Origin: Xylaria sp. FL1777
Taxonomy: Eukaryota; Ascomycota; Sordariomycetes; Xylariales; Xylariaceae
Length of the DNA stretch: 64,000 bases
Direction of reading: 5' to 3'
Assembly (NCBI GenBank): GCA_022578965.1
Contig: MU400645.1
Span: 1-64,000 of the forward strand
Shown here: piece after piece, positions 48,169 through 59,390 of the stretch
Numbering within the stretch: position 1 is the first letter of the stretch
How the letters are laid out: the number at the start of each line of letters is the position of its first letter
Program-made: the position numbers and the translations under genes
Notes under the pieces: generated by a model
Seen by the model: only the letters and a program-made list of their open reading frames with translations
What the model was told of the DNA's origin: nothing
Database searches by the model: none

Positions 48169-49207
48169 ATGCCAAAAAGGAAAGCAACAGAGCTCGAGAC
48201 CGAACCTTCGGCCTTGAGACGATCTGCGCGTCGTAAACCATCTGCCCCAGAAACGGCCACCGATGAGATCGGAGGCGACAAGGCAACACAACCATCGAAA
48301 GAGGTGCGGTCCAAATCGAAGAGACCCGCTAAGAGCAGCAAGGTCGAAGTGCGTTGTATCACAGGGCTTTAAAACCAACCCATCTTTCAGATCCTCTCGT
48401 ATTAATGAGACTTAAAGGTGGCACAGAGAGCTCAGACAAAGAACACGGGCGCCAAACCCATCAAGACAATCGAGGCGATCAGCGATGACACATCCAACCC
48501 ATCTGATAAATGGTACTGGCTCATGAAAGCCGAGCCCGAATCACGGTTTGAGAACGGCGTTGATGTAAAGTTTTCCATTGATGACCTCGCGTCGAAGATA
48601 GATCCCGAACCATGGGATGGTCAGTTCACTCATTTGAATTTAATTGCAACTACACTTTCTCTTTCTACCAACCTACTTACTCAGTACGCTATTTGCATGC
48701 TCGAGACTAACATGCACGCAATATCCTAGGCATCCGCGCGTATGCCGCGCGTAATAACTTGAGGTCGATGAAAAGAGGCGAGCTGGCCTTTTTCTACCAT
48801 TCCAACTGCAAGGAGCCGGGACTGGTAGGCACAATGGAAATAGTACAGGAGCATTCGCCCGACCGTAAGTATTTCGCCCTGAAGAGCCACAAATGTCTCA
48901 ATGTGTTTGTCGGTGTGCTCACGACGCCACAGTCTCAGCCCACGATTCTAAAGCGCCATACTATGATCCTTCCTCAAAGCCAGAGGATCCCAAATGGAGC
49001 GTGGTGCATGTCAAGTTTCGCAGCAAATTCGCCACACAAGTGGGGCTCAAAGAACTTCGTGAGATGGGCAAGCCTGGGCAGCCTCTAGAAAACATGCAGA
49101 TGCTGAAACAAAGTCGTCTGAGTGTTAGTCGCGTGAGCCCGTCCGAGTGGCAATATATAATGAATCTTGTTCAGAGGCAAGGGGGCGAGGTGTTAAATGC
49201 AACTTAA
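48169..49207 (+). CDS. EVE-domain protein, thymocyte nuclear protein 1 (THYN1)-like
   Basis: Four exons: 48169-48348, 48418-48619, 48730-48864 and 48933-49207; introns of 69, 110 and 68 bp; 263 residues. The N-terminal 100 residues are basic, disordered and NLS-like (MPKRKATELE, RSARRKPS, KSKRPAKSSK). The EVE domain fills the rest: KWYWLMKAEPESRFENGVDVKFS, DPEPWDGIRAYAARNNLRSM, KRGELAFFYHSNCKEPGLVG, then YYDPSSKPEDPKWSVVHVKF and LENMQMLKQSRLSVSRVSP. EVE domains are related to YTH and PUA folds and bind modified bases; fungal THYN1-like proteins are nuclear with unclear roles. The last acceptor could also be at 48940, removing two or three residues. An in-frame ATG 10 codons upstream (48139) is possible. 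The stop is 58 bp from that of UTP6 on the other strand. Confidence 0.9.
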
Positions 49208-49265
49208 TCAGCCAGGCTGGCTTTACCTCTGAGACCGGATAGCTCATAGCTCCTCGATAACATAA

Positions 49266-50468
49266 TTATGATGGCGGCAGTGTTTTAATAGTATGCTCCA
49301 GGACAGTACGAATACCGGAGTCTAGATCTTGGGAGGACAGTAAGGTCTCGAGCCATGACTTTAATTTTAAGGATAACGCCTTGGCATTTGTGGTTGTGCC
49401 TAGACTCGAGTTGATGCGACTGAGAGTTTCCCTCAGCGCCTTAGGATATGCGGGTACGTCAACATCGAGGCCAATAAGTGGCTGTTGAATGTAACAGTAG
49501 GAGGTGGAGGCGTTGTTAGGATAGAGCTCGTTCATGGTATCGAGAACGTGCTGTATAATTCTTGCCTGTATCGATATTCCCGTAAAGATGGCAAAGACAC
49601 TAAAGAATTGCTCCGCCACAGCGGCATTGAAAAAAGACTGCTTCTTAGCAACATCAAATATGACTAACGGGATCGCGCCATCCAATGCCGGGTTGTTCTT
49701 AAGTTTCGATGTGGTTTCGGCGCCAAACACTTTCTTAGTAGCGGTAGCGTCTGGATTCGGGATAATTAATCGGCCATTCTCATCAACGTCGTCGTCACTA
49801 TCATCGGATCCCAGCCTGATCTCGTCATCGTCATGCTCGGCTTGTTCATGAATAGCCTTCTCAGCCCCCCCCTTCTTGCCTTTGCGAGCTTCCATCTTCT
49901 CCAGCCACTCCATCTCGCACTTTGCATATGCTAGCCAGACGGTAGGATCCCTAGTGCAGAACCGGGAACCGCGCATGAAAAAACCCCTAGCGGCATGCAT
50001 ATCCCCGTTACTTGCGGACCTCTGGCCAGCCAGCACCCAGAGCTCCGGTTTCGCAGGGTGCATCCTTAGGGCCCTCGTCATGACCTTGCGATATCGTTTC
50101 GTTGCCCGCATTGTGGTCGCATAGGATAAGTAGCACTTCCAAAGTTCGATGCTTCCCGGATGCCTATTCACGGATCGTTCGAGGATGCCGAAGACTCTCC
50201 CCTCTCCCACATGCTTGGAGGAGGCACGAATCTGCAGGCGGCGACATCGTTTGGCGCGAAGAGCTTCCAGAGACCGTTCCCAAGCGACATAATTAAGCCA
50301 ATCTTGTGCCTTGTTTCCGGGAGACAGTACTAAATGCTCGTAGTCGGTGCGCTTTCGAACAAGGGAACGTATTTCATCGGGGTTGAATATGCCTTTGGCT
50401 TCGAACTCGCGGAGTTGGGGGACAGCTTGTTCGAGATAGAACCTGGCCTTTTCTGCGACGGCGGCCAT
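49266..50468 (-). CDS. utp6: U3 snoRNP / SSU processome protein UTP6
   Basis: A 400-residue intronless protein starting MAAVAEKARFYLEQAVPQLR; an earlier in-frame ATG would add 30 residues without homology-like character. The N-terminal 90 residues match the U3-associated domain (EQAVPQLREFEAKGIFNPDE, VRKRTDYEHLVLSP, VAWERSLEALRAKR). Half-a-TPR (HAT) repeats follow from about 90-200: ILERSVNRHPGSIELWKCYL, VMTRALRMHPAKPELWVLAG, FMRGSRFCTRDPTVWLAYAK. An acidic insert (211-232) precedes a C-terminal helical part with IFDVAKKQSF. UTP6 belongs to the UTP-B module that assembles early on pre-rRNA for 18S maturation in the nucleolus. It is convergent with the EVE-domain gene. Confidence 0.92.
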   Translation of the reverse strand: MAAVAEKARFYLEQAVPQLREFEAKGIFNPDEIRSLVRKRTDYEHLVLSPGNKAQDWLNYVAWERSLEALRAKRCRRLQIRASSKHVGEGRVFGILERSVNRHPGSIELWKCYLSYATTMRATKRYRKVMTRALRMHPAKPELWVLAGQRSASNGDMHAARGFFMRGSRFCTRDPTVWLAYAKCEMEWLEKMEARKGKKGGAEKAIHEQAEHDDDEIRLGSDDSDDDVDENGRLIIPNPDATATKKVFGAETTSKLKNNPALDGAIPLVIFDVAKKQSFFNAAVAEQFFSVFAIFTGISIQARIIQHVLDTMNELYPNNASTSYCYIQQPLIGLDVDVPAYPKALRETLSRINSSLGTTTNAKALSLKLKSWLETLLSSQDLDSGIRTVLEHTIKTLPPS

Positions 50469-51602
50469 TGTACAAACAGCTTCAACTGAATTTTCGAATT
50501 GGCTGCGAAGAAAGTATAGCGTGTGCCCCAATTGTGGGCAAGGACAGTCGGCCGTCAAGTTCTGCGTTTTTCTAGCGTCCTGTCTTCTTGACAGACAAAA
50601 AAGCTGACAGATGATCTAGCATAGAAGATAATAAATTGGAGACCCGGTGGGGTCTTGTCGTTATCGTTCTTATCAGTCTCTTAACGTGGACCTGTTGGTA
50701 CTCAATACTTACTAGCTCGTGTACTGCGAAACAAAACTCTATACAACTCATTGCGTGCATACTAAAACCTGAGTTCATGGGTGGTAAGATGCTCATGTAT
50801 TTTATTCTTTTAAACTACCTATGGGCACACGAGTTCTTTAAACTACTCTTTCTCATCACAATATTAAACAATTTATGTATCTGCATAGTAAGTACATATT
50901 GTGCAGCTGTACCTGAGAGCTATATTTAGCTAAATCGGGCTAGGTTGAGGCGTTAGAGCTGCTTGAGCTTTGTACTTAGATTGCAGGGATACATACCTAC
51001 GTAGATGCTACATAGATGTATGTAGGTACTTCCCTTATAGTTGCCGTCATTGCTACTTACCTACCTAGGTATGTAGGTATCTACTATATGTACCTTTCGC
51101 AGTGAGACAAGACCGCCCATAGGTAGGTCGGTATAATGATACGGTATATTCATGGAAAAGGGAAGCTTCATCTTCTTTTAAAACACCGTGCCTTATGAGA
51201 TCTTAAGAACCTAAGATAAAGTCTAAGTGTATAGGTACTGTACATGCCTACCTCTGCACATGCTGATACGGCGCAGCATACCTACGCAGTAGGTAGCAGT
51301 ACAGCTGTACCCACATGGTCAGTTACCTATTGAAGCTTGTCGCACATTGACGCGATCAGTACATGTGTAATACTCGCGCACCGAAATACCCGACGCCTTC
51401 ATTACCTTCGGTTTTACTTTTTACTTTTACTTTTTTTTGGGATTATAATAATTTCTTCTCTTTGCCTCTCTCCCTGTCCCCTGGCGCCTCTACACTTTCC
51501 CTCCACTCGCTCGCTTTGTTATCCCATCCCATCCCAATTCCTCATCAACGCCCGCGGTCCGTCCGCCTCCCCGCGTATGTTGCCTAATTAACCATCGTCA
51601 TC
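50469..51602. other. Intergenic region with TAGGTA-type repeats, upstream of CWH43
   Basis: Lies between the starts of UTP6 (-) and CWH43 (+). Around 50,990-51,085 and 51,230-51,300 there are clustered CCTACCTAGGTA, GTAGGTA and GTACTGTAC-like motifs, the same kind seen upstream of SWI1. The final 200 bp are pyrimidine-rich, as expected of a leader. Frames at 50636-50929 and 51337-51591 have no recognisable content. Confidence 0.5.
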
Positions 51603-54600
51603 ATGTCCAAATATAAGGACAAGGATAGCGGGGTGGCCCTCGTGTCCTTCAATGCGAAATGGGTGTCCTGGGCGCATACCTGCATCGCCTATAGTCAGTT
51701 CACACACAGATCTCTCTGTCTACCATGTGCTTGTTGTTTTGCATTCTAGATGCGGGTGAGAGAATATGCTGACTAACACCTGCGTCCTGCTGAAGCTGCA
51801 TTCTTGAGCGCCCTCATCGTCGGCATGTCCCTTCACTTCGATAAGATCGTCCGGAACCAGTATTACGGCTACCCCGACGAGTGGTTCCCTTCCGTGTCTG
51901 CTACCATTGGCGACCGATATCCCGAGAGGTCATTCTTCATGGTCTTCATTGCCATAACTTCCGGTACGTTCAGCCGCTTAGGTATATGTGCCTTTGCTTG
52001 GAGGAGATGATACGCCGGCGAGACCATGGTGCGCACCTAGTTGGAAATGTTCCGAATCCTCTCCCGAGCGGACAATCATCGGACCACATGGAGACGTCGG
52101 GATGGACAAATAGAATGGGTCATGGACGTTGTGTGAATTTGGGCGAAGGCATCCTAACGAGCAAGCCGCCATGATGCTAACCTAGGACGCCTTGTTTAGG
52201 TCCTCGCTTTGCTCTCGTTGCACTCTGGTATCTGCTGACTGCCCGTCCTGGCAAGAGTCTCCCAAAACTCGTGGCCGCCATGGGAATATTTCGTACATTG
52301 ACTTGCGGAGGTTGGACCTATGTTACCTCAACCGACGATCATGACTGGCACGACATCTTCATGATCTCATACTTAGTAGCCACAATTCCTTGGACTGCTG
52401 GATGTCTCGCCTTGAGCCCCCCCAATGCTAAGGCAATCAAATACCGGAAATATATCGCTACTGCCTTCTTCACCACCATTATTCCTATGGTTTATTTCTT
52501 CATACAGCATAAGATTCACCGCGTGGCCGGAGGTTAGTGACTCTCTTTTGGCGACGCATTATTTTATTGCTAACGCGTCTTAGCTTACACCACGTATTCC
52601 TTCTTCGAATGGTCTCTAATTTTGTACGATGTTGCCTTTGATGCTGTTACCGCCCTAGATTTCGGCACATTCGAAATCATCGTCAAAGATGTTAATGGTC
52701 TTAGCAAGGGGTACGTACACTGGCTTCCTAGGTAGCCTTGATTCCGCCCTGCACACTCGCTCGGGCTGTACAGCCGTCCATCATTCTGCACTTGTCTCTT
52801 CCGCCGTTCCACAACTGTAGCCGAGATGTTGAGTTTCATCATTGGGTGGAGCATCCGCAGTGAGGTCGAGATTATCCATGCAAATAATACCCTCTGCTTT
52901 CCAAGTTTTGACTACAGATGTGGAGCGACCAGACGCAGGAAAATCAAATTCTGCACGGCTGCGATACATGTCTTGTGCACCTGCCCATGCTGCATGTCTG
53001 ATGTAAAGAGTCAGCAATCAATTTACTCGCGTGTCCTTGGCACAAATCATCCCCGTTTGGGAGGTGCTCATAAATGAAGGTTTCAAGAGTCGTTGGACCC
53101 AAGTCCACCAGCCGTCGAGCGAGTGTGTAGAGTGGTCTAGCCTAAATTGATATTAACGGACAGTATCTAATGGTTCTCAGGCTGAACAGTCCACACCAGT
53201 CGACTGTTGCCCTAGAAAAGGAGAAGATCAAAGCAACAGCGGGCACAGCCAGTACTAGATTTTCATGGTCTGAGTTACTCGACACAATTGCTGATGTGTA
53301 CCATGGATATGTATTCTGGTCTATGCTGACGAGCATGGGTATTCTCATTTGGTACTTCCCACTATGGCACATGGGTATCTCAGGATATGAGGCTTTTATA
53401 TTGTCGACTATTTCGCCCCTTTTCCTTGGCATCAAGTCGTTCCGTGCTTTGGTTGAGCGAAACATGCGGCTCTTCCATTTGCTTTCCCTCTCGGGCATCT
53501 TGGCCTGGAAGGTAACCGATCCAGCATATCGACTGTTTGCTGTCGGATTTGGCGTGTCTATGGCGTGCCTTTCGTGGGCAGCAACACTATCCTCCAAATC
53601 TACACACGAAGCTCAACTTGATTCCAAATCACTAGCCTGGATAACTGGTTTGGTCTTGTCTGCTGCTATGAAGTTCGCGTGGAGGACGAACAATCCAATA
53701 TGGCCGATCATGAATGCTGACAACGGCGGGCACAATGCCCTTGGCTTGGGATTGGCTGTACTGGCTACGCTATGGTTCACTCGACGCATTCCAGTGACCA
53801 GTGGAACACCTACTGATGGTAGAGAGAGCGGATCTTCAATTCTTGCTGCTCTGGGTATAAGTGGCCTATTTTTCGGTCTGCACTCGTTGCTATCAGACAC
53901 CAGCACCATGATTCTTTGGGTGTGGGAAGGCTATCCGGTACGCGGACCGCTCTCTGCTCCTCATGGATGGTTTACTATGGCCTCCATGACTGCTGGCCTC
54001 CTCACCGGTATATACAGACCAAGGCTAGTCGGCACATGGACAGTTTTCGGCCTTGGCTGCATTGGGGCCGCCATACTTACCCTTCACGCCAACTGGTTCG
54101 GATATTATGGAGCTTTGGTCGTCGCTTTCTATTTCATGGCAATAACAATTCCTTTGATTACAGCTGCTTCCCAAAAGCGCCCGGCCATTACATTTGGCCT
54201 CGGATTCCTGATCTACAATTTCTTGGTTCTCTTTCACGTATGGGTTGTAGCCTACGCTTTTGTCCCGGGCGGACCACTAGTTCGCGAACACACCGATTGG
54301 ATCATGATCACAACAATGCTTCTCGTTGGTGCTGGCGTGTTTAATTTGACCACGCTGAATGCCCGTTCGCTCAAGGCACAGAAGTCAGCAGCGCGAAAGC
54401 ATCATCGCAAATACTATACTCTCACCCTCGGCGCTATCAACATCTTCTTCCTAGTATCAGCATATGCGCGCTTCCCGACGAATGATTACAAGCCCTATCA
54501 TGAAGAGTCTAGGGTTATGACAGCCGGAATATGGACGATACACTTTTCACTTGACAACGATATGTGGTCCTCAGAGTACCGCATGCGCGATTTAATCAAA

Positions 54601-55356
54601 GAGCTAGAGATCGATGTTATCGGGCTTTTAGAGTCGGATCTCCAACGAATTATCATGGGGAATCGTGATACGACCCAAATTCTCGCCGAGGAACTGGGCA
54701 TGTATGTGGACTACGGTCCGGGCCCCAATAAGCACACATGGGGTGCTGCGCTTCTGTCTAAATTTCCCATCGTCAACTCGACGCATCACCTCTTACCATC
54801 ACCAGTAGGCGAGCTTGCACCAGCTATTCATGCAACGCTTGATATGTATGGGGAACTAGTTGATGTCTTTGTCTTCCATTCTGGCCAGGAAGAGGATCCC
54901 GAGGATCGTCGTTTGCAGGCAGAGTACCTATCAAAACTGATGGGCTCTTCGCCGCGGCCTTCTGTTCTCCTCTCTTATCTAGTTACGAAACCGTTGAAGG
55001 GAAATTATAACACCTACGTTTCCCGAAAATCAGGCATGCACGATGTTGATCCTAGCGACTGGGATCGCTGGTGTGAGTACATACTATACAAGCATTTGCA
55101 ACGAGTAGGTTATGCGAGGGTATCTAGAAGTACCATTACGGATACGGAGCTGCAAGTTGCAAAGTTCGTCGTGCCAAAGGGCAGTGAAGAGAAAGAAAAT
55201 GTTGCTGCAATAAATGATGATGCAGAGACGAGAAATCGTAGGGTAAAAGAAAATGAAGTCCCTGAGGGGTGGAGATTCCCTGCCATGTTCAGGGGGAAGG
55301 GTGTGCGAGGTCACCGATATCACGTCTTTGACGAGCCACGATATTATAGGCCGTAA
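51603..55356 (+). CDS. cwh43: CWH43-type GPI-anchor lipid remodelase
   Basis: Five exons: 51603-51693, 51796-51963, 52200-52532, 52584-52710 and 53181-55356; 964 residues. In yeast Cwh43 replaces the GPI diacylglycerol with ceramide in the ER. The first part is the Frag1/PGAP2-like domain (about 20-235): [39 protein letters not shown], a segment [20 protein letters not shown]. The second part is the PGAP2-interacting region with many membrane helices, opening [15 protein letters not shown] then [16 protein letters not shown]. The end (about 685-930) is an endonuclease/exonuclease/phosphatase-like domain with [30 protein letters not shown], then [20 protein letters not shown]. Introns are 102, 236, 51 and 470 bp; the last is unusually long. 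The first could hide a 6-bp microexon, adding two residues. Confidence 0.9.
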
Positions 55357-56493
55357 TAAACGACGTATCCGATAATGAAAACGCGCAACGATATTAATAA
55401 CAAGGCTACACAGCATAGTAATAGGGGGTAATTTGGGTACACAGGAGAGCCGCCATCTCTCTACCCTACTACAATAGCGTATAATTTTTACACCTATTTG
55501 ATCACCATTACATCACAATCAACCCTCTAGAAATCATACTGCCGTCTTCGCTAAACTGTCATCTGATCTCTGAAAAGACAACTGTCCCAGAGGCTGTCAA
55601 ATTTCAACGTATAAGGTAGCCAATGAGTTCAACAAGTTTCAGAGCTCAACGTGAGCTCTGTTAATGCGGACCCCAACGAAGCCAAGCCCTTCCCCCCGGA
55701 TCTTCTCAGTCTCGTTCTCCTATGTTTCATGCCACGGACGTTGACCCGCAACGTTACAAGTAGAGGCCAGAAGCTCGCAATGTATCCCATCAAGTTGTTC
55801 AATCTAGAGTTGACTGTGGTCTTTCCCTCTCCTCGTGCAGCATATCCTTGTTCTCTTACATACGCAGTATGAATCTGGGGAATGAAAGAAGAAAGTGGTA
55901 TTTCTACACTGAATAAGCCTTTCCCGCCAAATGACCATGAGAAGTGGGCTGCTCATGATAGTTCCATATAGCTGCCAGAGTCCAACCAATTGAAGACCCT
56001 TGACAGTATGTCACAGGCACACTTTCCCTTACGCGTACGAGCCACCCGGTGCAGTATGTCCTAATGGGCAAGCAGGTTGAGGATAAGCGCATTGGACCTG
56101 CGTCAATAAACCCGGTAAAGATCCCGACATGCAGGTCCCGCGACTGTTCGATTGGTCCTATCGTCACGTCAGCCTGCATCTTTCACCCCCAACGAGCATG
56201 TAATTTATTGATGGAGAACACCACACTATAGCTTCACATACGGCCGTTCTCCGGAGTAACGGTGTCGCCAAACACCACATCACGCGCTGATATATCAAAA
56301 GGAAGGATGTAACTTTTATTGATCGGGTCGACGGATGCCAATGAAGTCGACAGCATTACTTGCCTGTGTCTTGAATTCCCCGCGCTTATCTATTCGTATA
56401 AAACATGCAGTGGGTGTCTGTAGTTTTCACCCCTTAACTGTTTGCCATAGCATGGCTTCTTGTTTCCCCTGAAGGTTGTCTCGACTCTTCAGG
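55357..56493. other. Intergenic region, no gene seen
   Basis: 3' flank of CWH43 and the upstream region of the GH76 gene. Frames of 60-90 codons on both strands have no features. A TATAAAA-like box (CGTATAAAAC near 56,395) lies about 95 bp before the GH76 ATG. Confidence 0.55.
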
Positions 56494-57612
56494 ATGCGTC
56501 TCGTTTCACCCCAATCAGCTTCTGGCCTGTCTCTTTGGCCACCTCTATACTCGATTTTGATGTTCTTGGTGGTGGTAAAAGGTGTCACCGCAGCAGGCCC
56601 TGGTGATGTGAACACCGTGCGTGCTGCCATAGAAGCTATGAATGCTTTCTACAACGAAACAACTGGACTCTGGGACACGGGTCCATGGTGGCATAGCGGT
56701 GTAGCCCTACGAGCCATCGCCGAGTACATGCTCTTGACTGGGTCTGAAGAGTACGTAGACATGGCCGCCTACACCGTGGACACTCAGCGTGCCCCTCTGG
56801 CTTGGTGGCCTGAGGGTGGCGGTGACTTCCGTGCCGACAGCACAGACGATACAGGATGGTGGGCTCTCGCTTTAGCATCTCTATACCAAGTCACTGGAGA
56901 TTCTACATACCTGGACCTCGCGAAAGAGGACGCAGCCTACATGTACAACTATTGGAATACGACGACGTGCGGGGGAGGTTTAATATGGAATATCCCCAGC
57001 ATGACCTACCATAATGCCATCTCAAATGAACTCTTTCTCGAGCTCACAGCCACGCTGCATAACCTCATCCCCGGCGACACATTCTATTTGAAGCAGGCCT
57101 TGAAAGAGTGGGAATGGTTCAACACCACCGGCATGATCAATAGCAAGGGATTGATCAATGACGGACTGACTGAAGACCTGTCCTGCGTGAACAATGGACA
57201 ACCTGTGTGGACATATAACCAAGGCGTTATCCTAGCTGGTCTTGTTCAACTCTCGACCGCGACGCTTGATGCTTCCTACATAGAGACTGCGCGGAGCATC
57301 GCTGATGCAGTAGTGAATGACGCTTCGCCATCCCCCGACGGCATCCTCACAGAAAGCGCATGTGCCACAGCTAATGATTGCGAACCTAACGGCACAGCAT
57401 TCAAAGGCATTTTTATGCGTGGCCTTGCAAAGCTCGACGCCGTCTTAGATGGTCATCCGTATCAATCATATATACAGAAAAACGCGCAGTCGGCGTATGA
57501 TAATTCAAGGAACAGCACGAATTTCTACGGGTTCTCATGGCAGGGTCCCTTTGATAGTGGGACTATCGGAAGACAGGAGTCAGCTGTTGATCTCCTCCTA
57601 TCTACTCTCTAG
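56494..57612 (+). CDS. Secreted GH76 alpha-1,6-mannanase / Dfg5-like protein
   Basis: An intronless protein of 372 residues from ATG at 56494; the open frame extends six codons upstream, but only to a TTG. A signal peptide is clear (hydrophobic LYSILMFLVVVKGVTAA). The GH76 six-hairpin domain covers the rest, with the catalytic Asp pair in the motif DSTDDTGWWALA (Asp118-Asp119 from this start), the early segment TGLWDTGPWWHSGVALRAIA, CGGGLIWNIPSMTYHNAISN and VWTYNQGVILAGL. GH76 members include bacterial endo-alpha-1,6-mannanases and fungal Dfg5/Dcw1, which attach GPI-proteins to the cell wall. The protein ends LLLSTL soon after the domain, without the C-terminal hydrophobic GPI signal of Dfg5/Dcw1, so it should be soluble or wall-trapped. 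It lies between CWH43 and a GT90 enzyme. Confidence 0.92.
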   Translation: MRLVSPQSASGLSLWPPLYSILMFLVVVKGVTAAGPGDVNTVRAAIEAMNAFYNETTGLWDTGPWWHSGVALRAIAEYMLLTGSEEYVDMAAYTVDTQRAPLAWWPEGGGDFRADSTDDTGWWALALASLYQVTGDSTYLDLAKEDAAYMYNYWNTTTCGGGLIWNIPSMTYHNAISNELFLELTATLHNLIPGDTFYLKQALKEWEWFNTTGMINSKGLINDGLTEDLSCVNNGQPVWTYNQGVILAGLVQLSTATLDASYIETARSIADAVVNDASPSPDGILTESACATANDCEPNGTAFKGIFMRGLAKLDAVLDGHPYQSYIQKNAQSAYDNSRNSTNFYGFSWQGPFDSGTIGRQESAVDLLLSTL

Positions 57613-57793
57613 CTAGGCGAAGATGGTTCTATTGAGAACAAGAGCAAGGTTTGAAGTGGTCGTATATACTCTCTATGCATCGTTTCACAGAATATACTCC
57701 TTACATATCTTGTTTGTATTGCCCAACGATAGACATCTATCCGTACCTTTAGAACCTGTGGTATCTTTCATGACTGGTCATATACCCCCGCCC

Positions 57794-59390
57794 CTAATTT
57801 ATAGAAAACGATTCCCAACTAACACCAGCCTTATCGTCCCATCCTTCCCCCTCAAGTCTCACAACTTGACTCCAGCCCCTTAGAAGCGCGCGCCAATAGC
57901 ACGTCTCCATAGCAGGAGAGATATATCCTTTCCGAACGAATAGATCCCTCTGTCTCCTGGCGATGCCCGCCGCGACATCCGGATGATCTTCTAACCACAA
58001 GACTATATCCTCCAAATCCGACCAGTCTGGGGAGATGAACACGGCATTCGCGTCGTTGGGGCTATAGCGCTTAGGCCATGCATTGCGCATGTCTTCCGTA
58101 ACCTCCCGCCTTGTTGGGACCAGATCTTGAGAGAACACCGGTTGTAAAAGGTGCGTCGTGAGCTGGCGCCACGCCATCGGCGGCGTCAGCAGTACACTGC
58201 CACACATTTGCAGGAATGGTAGTCGTCCGCTGTACGTCACACCGTCCGTGTATAGGACGTATTTATAGCGGCAAAAGTCCTCGATCATTATTGTAGTGTT
58301 TCCTATGCCTGTGCTTCCCTCCTCCTCTTTTCCTGCTTCTCTATATTCTAGTTCTCTCCCGTCTCTTTCTTGTTCTTCATCTTCCATTTCTAATTCTTCA
58401 TTGTTGCCCGAGCCCCCTTTTCTCGCTTTCCCCTCGATTTCCTTATCATCCTTAGCAATTGTCGCATGAGACAAGTCCACTTCATAGCTATTTAAAGCTC
58501 GCACGTCCGCCCACTTGGCCCCGGCAGTGACGCGCAATAGATCTTGTCGTAGGGTAGGATGATGCGCGCTGTTGAAGCGCGGCGAGCCCCGCCAGACCAC
58601 GCGGGGGTCCTTTCGCGCGAATGGAAGGCTCTCTTCGATTCGCGATATCGCCTCCGCGGCGCGAGCTATCGACCCGACGGAAGGGAGTGGCCAGTTCCAG
58701 AACGAGAAGTGAGGCATTAAAAATGCTCGCGTGATAGGTGGCATGGCGGACGCTGAGGCCGCGTACGCAGGACGCGAGTACGACCATGCTGTCCCGTAGG
58801 GCTGGTCTCTTACGTTCAGGGAGAAGATTGTGTCCGGCAGGGCCTCAGGCGATGTTATGATAGCCCTGTTAATTTGGTGCAGGGCTGCTTGGCGTGCCTA
58901 TCTGTGTTATCAAATGGCTGTGACTAATGGTTATGTAGTTCTGTCTCACTTGTAGAAGTTCAGGCGTGAGTGTGTTTTCATCCTCCGAGTGGATGATATA
59001 AAGCTATCAGCAATACAGTTAAGATGGGGCCTAGTAGGATATTTGCAGAATTTCGTTGGAGATCCTCACTTGTCCATCTTTGAGCCGAGCTTGAAGAGGC
59101 CCTCGGCCGTGCGTTTGCTTCAGCGTGAACGGGCCAAGCGCAACTGTAGCATCGAGATCTTCAGTCAGATTCGGGAACGTATCCCTGCATTCTTGCTCGC
59201 TGAGGTTCAGGAATTGGTACAGGTCCTGAGAAGGTATGCTAGCAGGTACGGATTGTTGAAGAACTTGAAGAACTTGTCTCGGCGGGCTTTGCGCCCAACG
59301 AGAACGCATAATGAGCCCGATATACAGTAAGAGAGATGAGGTGAGAAACATCCACAGTCTTCCCACACGCGGCAATTGAGTTCCGTACAT
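57794..59390 (-). CDS. GT90 (CAP10-like) glycosyltransferase, type II membrane protein
   Basis: Three exons: 59390-59070, 59003-58950 and 58897-57794; introns of 66 and 52 bp, phase 0; 492 residues. A short cytosolic N-terminus is followed by one membrane anchor (LWMFLTSSLLLYIGLIM), the layout of a Golgi glycosyltransferase. The luminal part is the CAP10 domain: KDGQLYIIHSED across the first intron, RAIITSPEALPDTIFSLNVR, AMPPITRAFLMPHFSFWNWP, RVVWRGSPRFNSAHHPTLRQ, then DFCRYKYVLYTDGVTYSGRL, PFLQMCGSVLL and a closing RRQRDLFVRKGYISPAME. Family members add xylose or glucose; Cryptococcus CAP10 is needed for capsule. Between VDLSHAT and DFCRYKY is a 50-residue insert rich in Glu, Lys and Gly (about 274-324). 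Ends 181 bp from the GH76 stop, tail to tail. Confidence 0.88.

Noticed and set aside
52826..53077. 84-codon frame inside the long CWH43 intron as a coding exon
   Set aside because: It cannot be joined in phase to both neighbours without stops, and skipping it gives the expected short linker between the two halves of CWH43.
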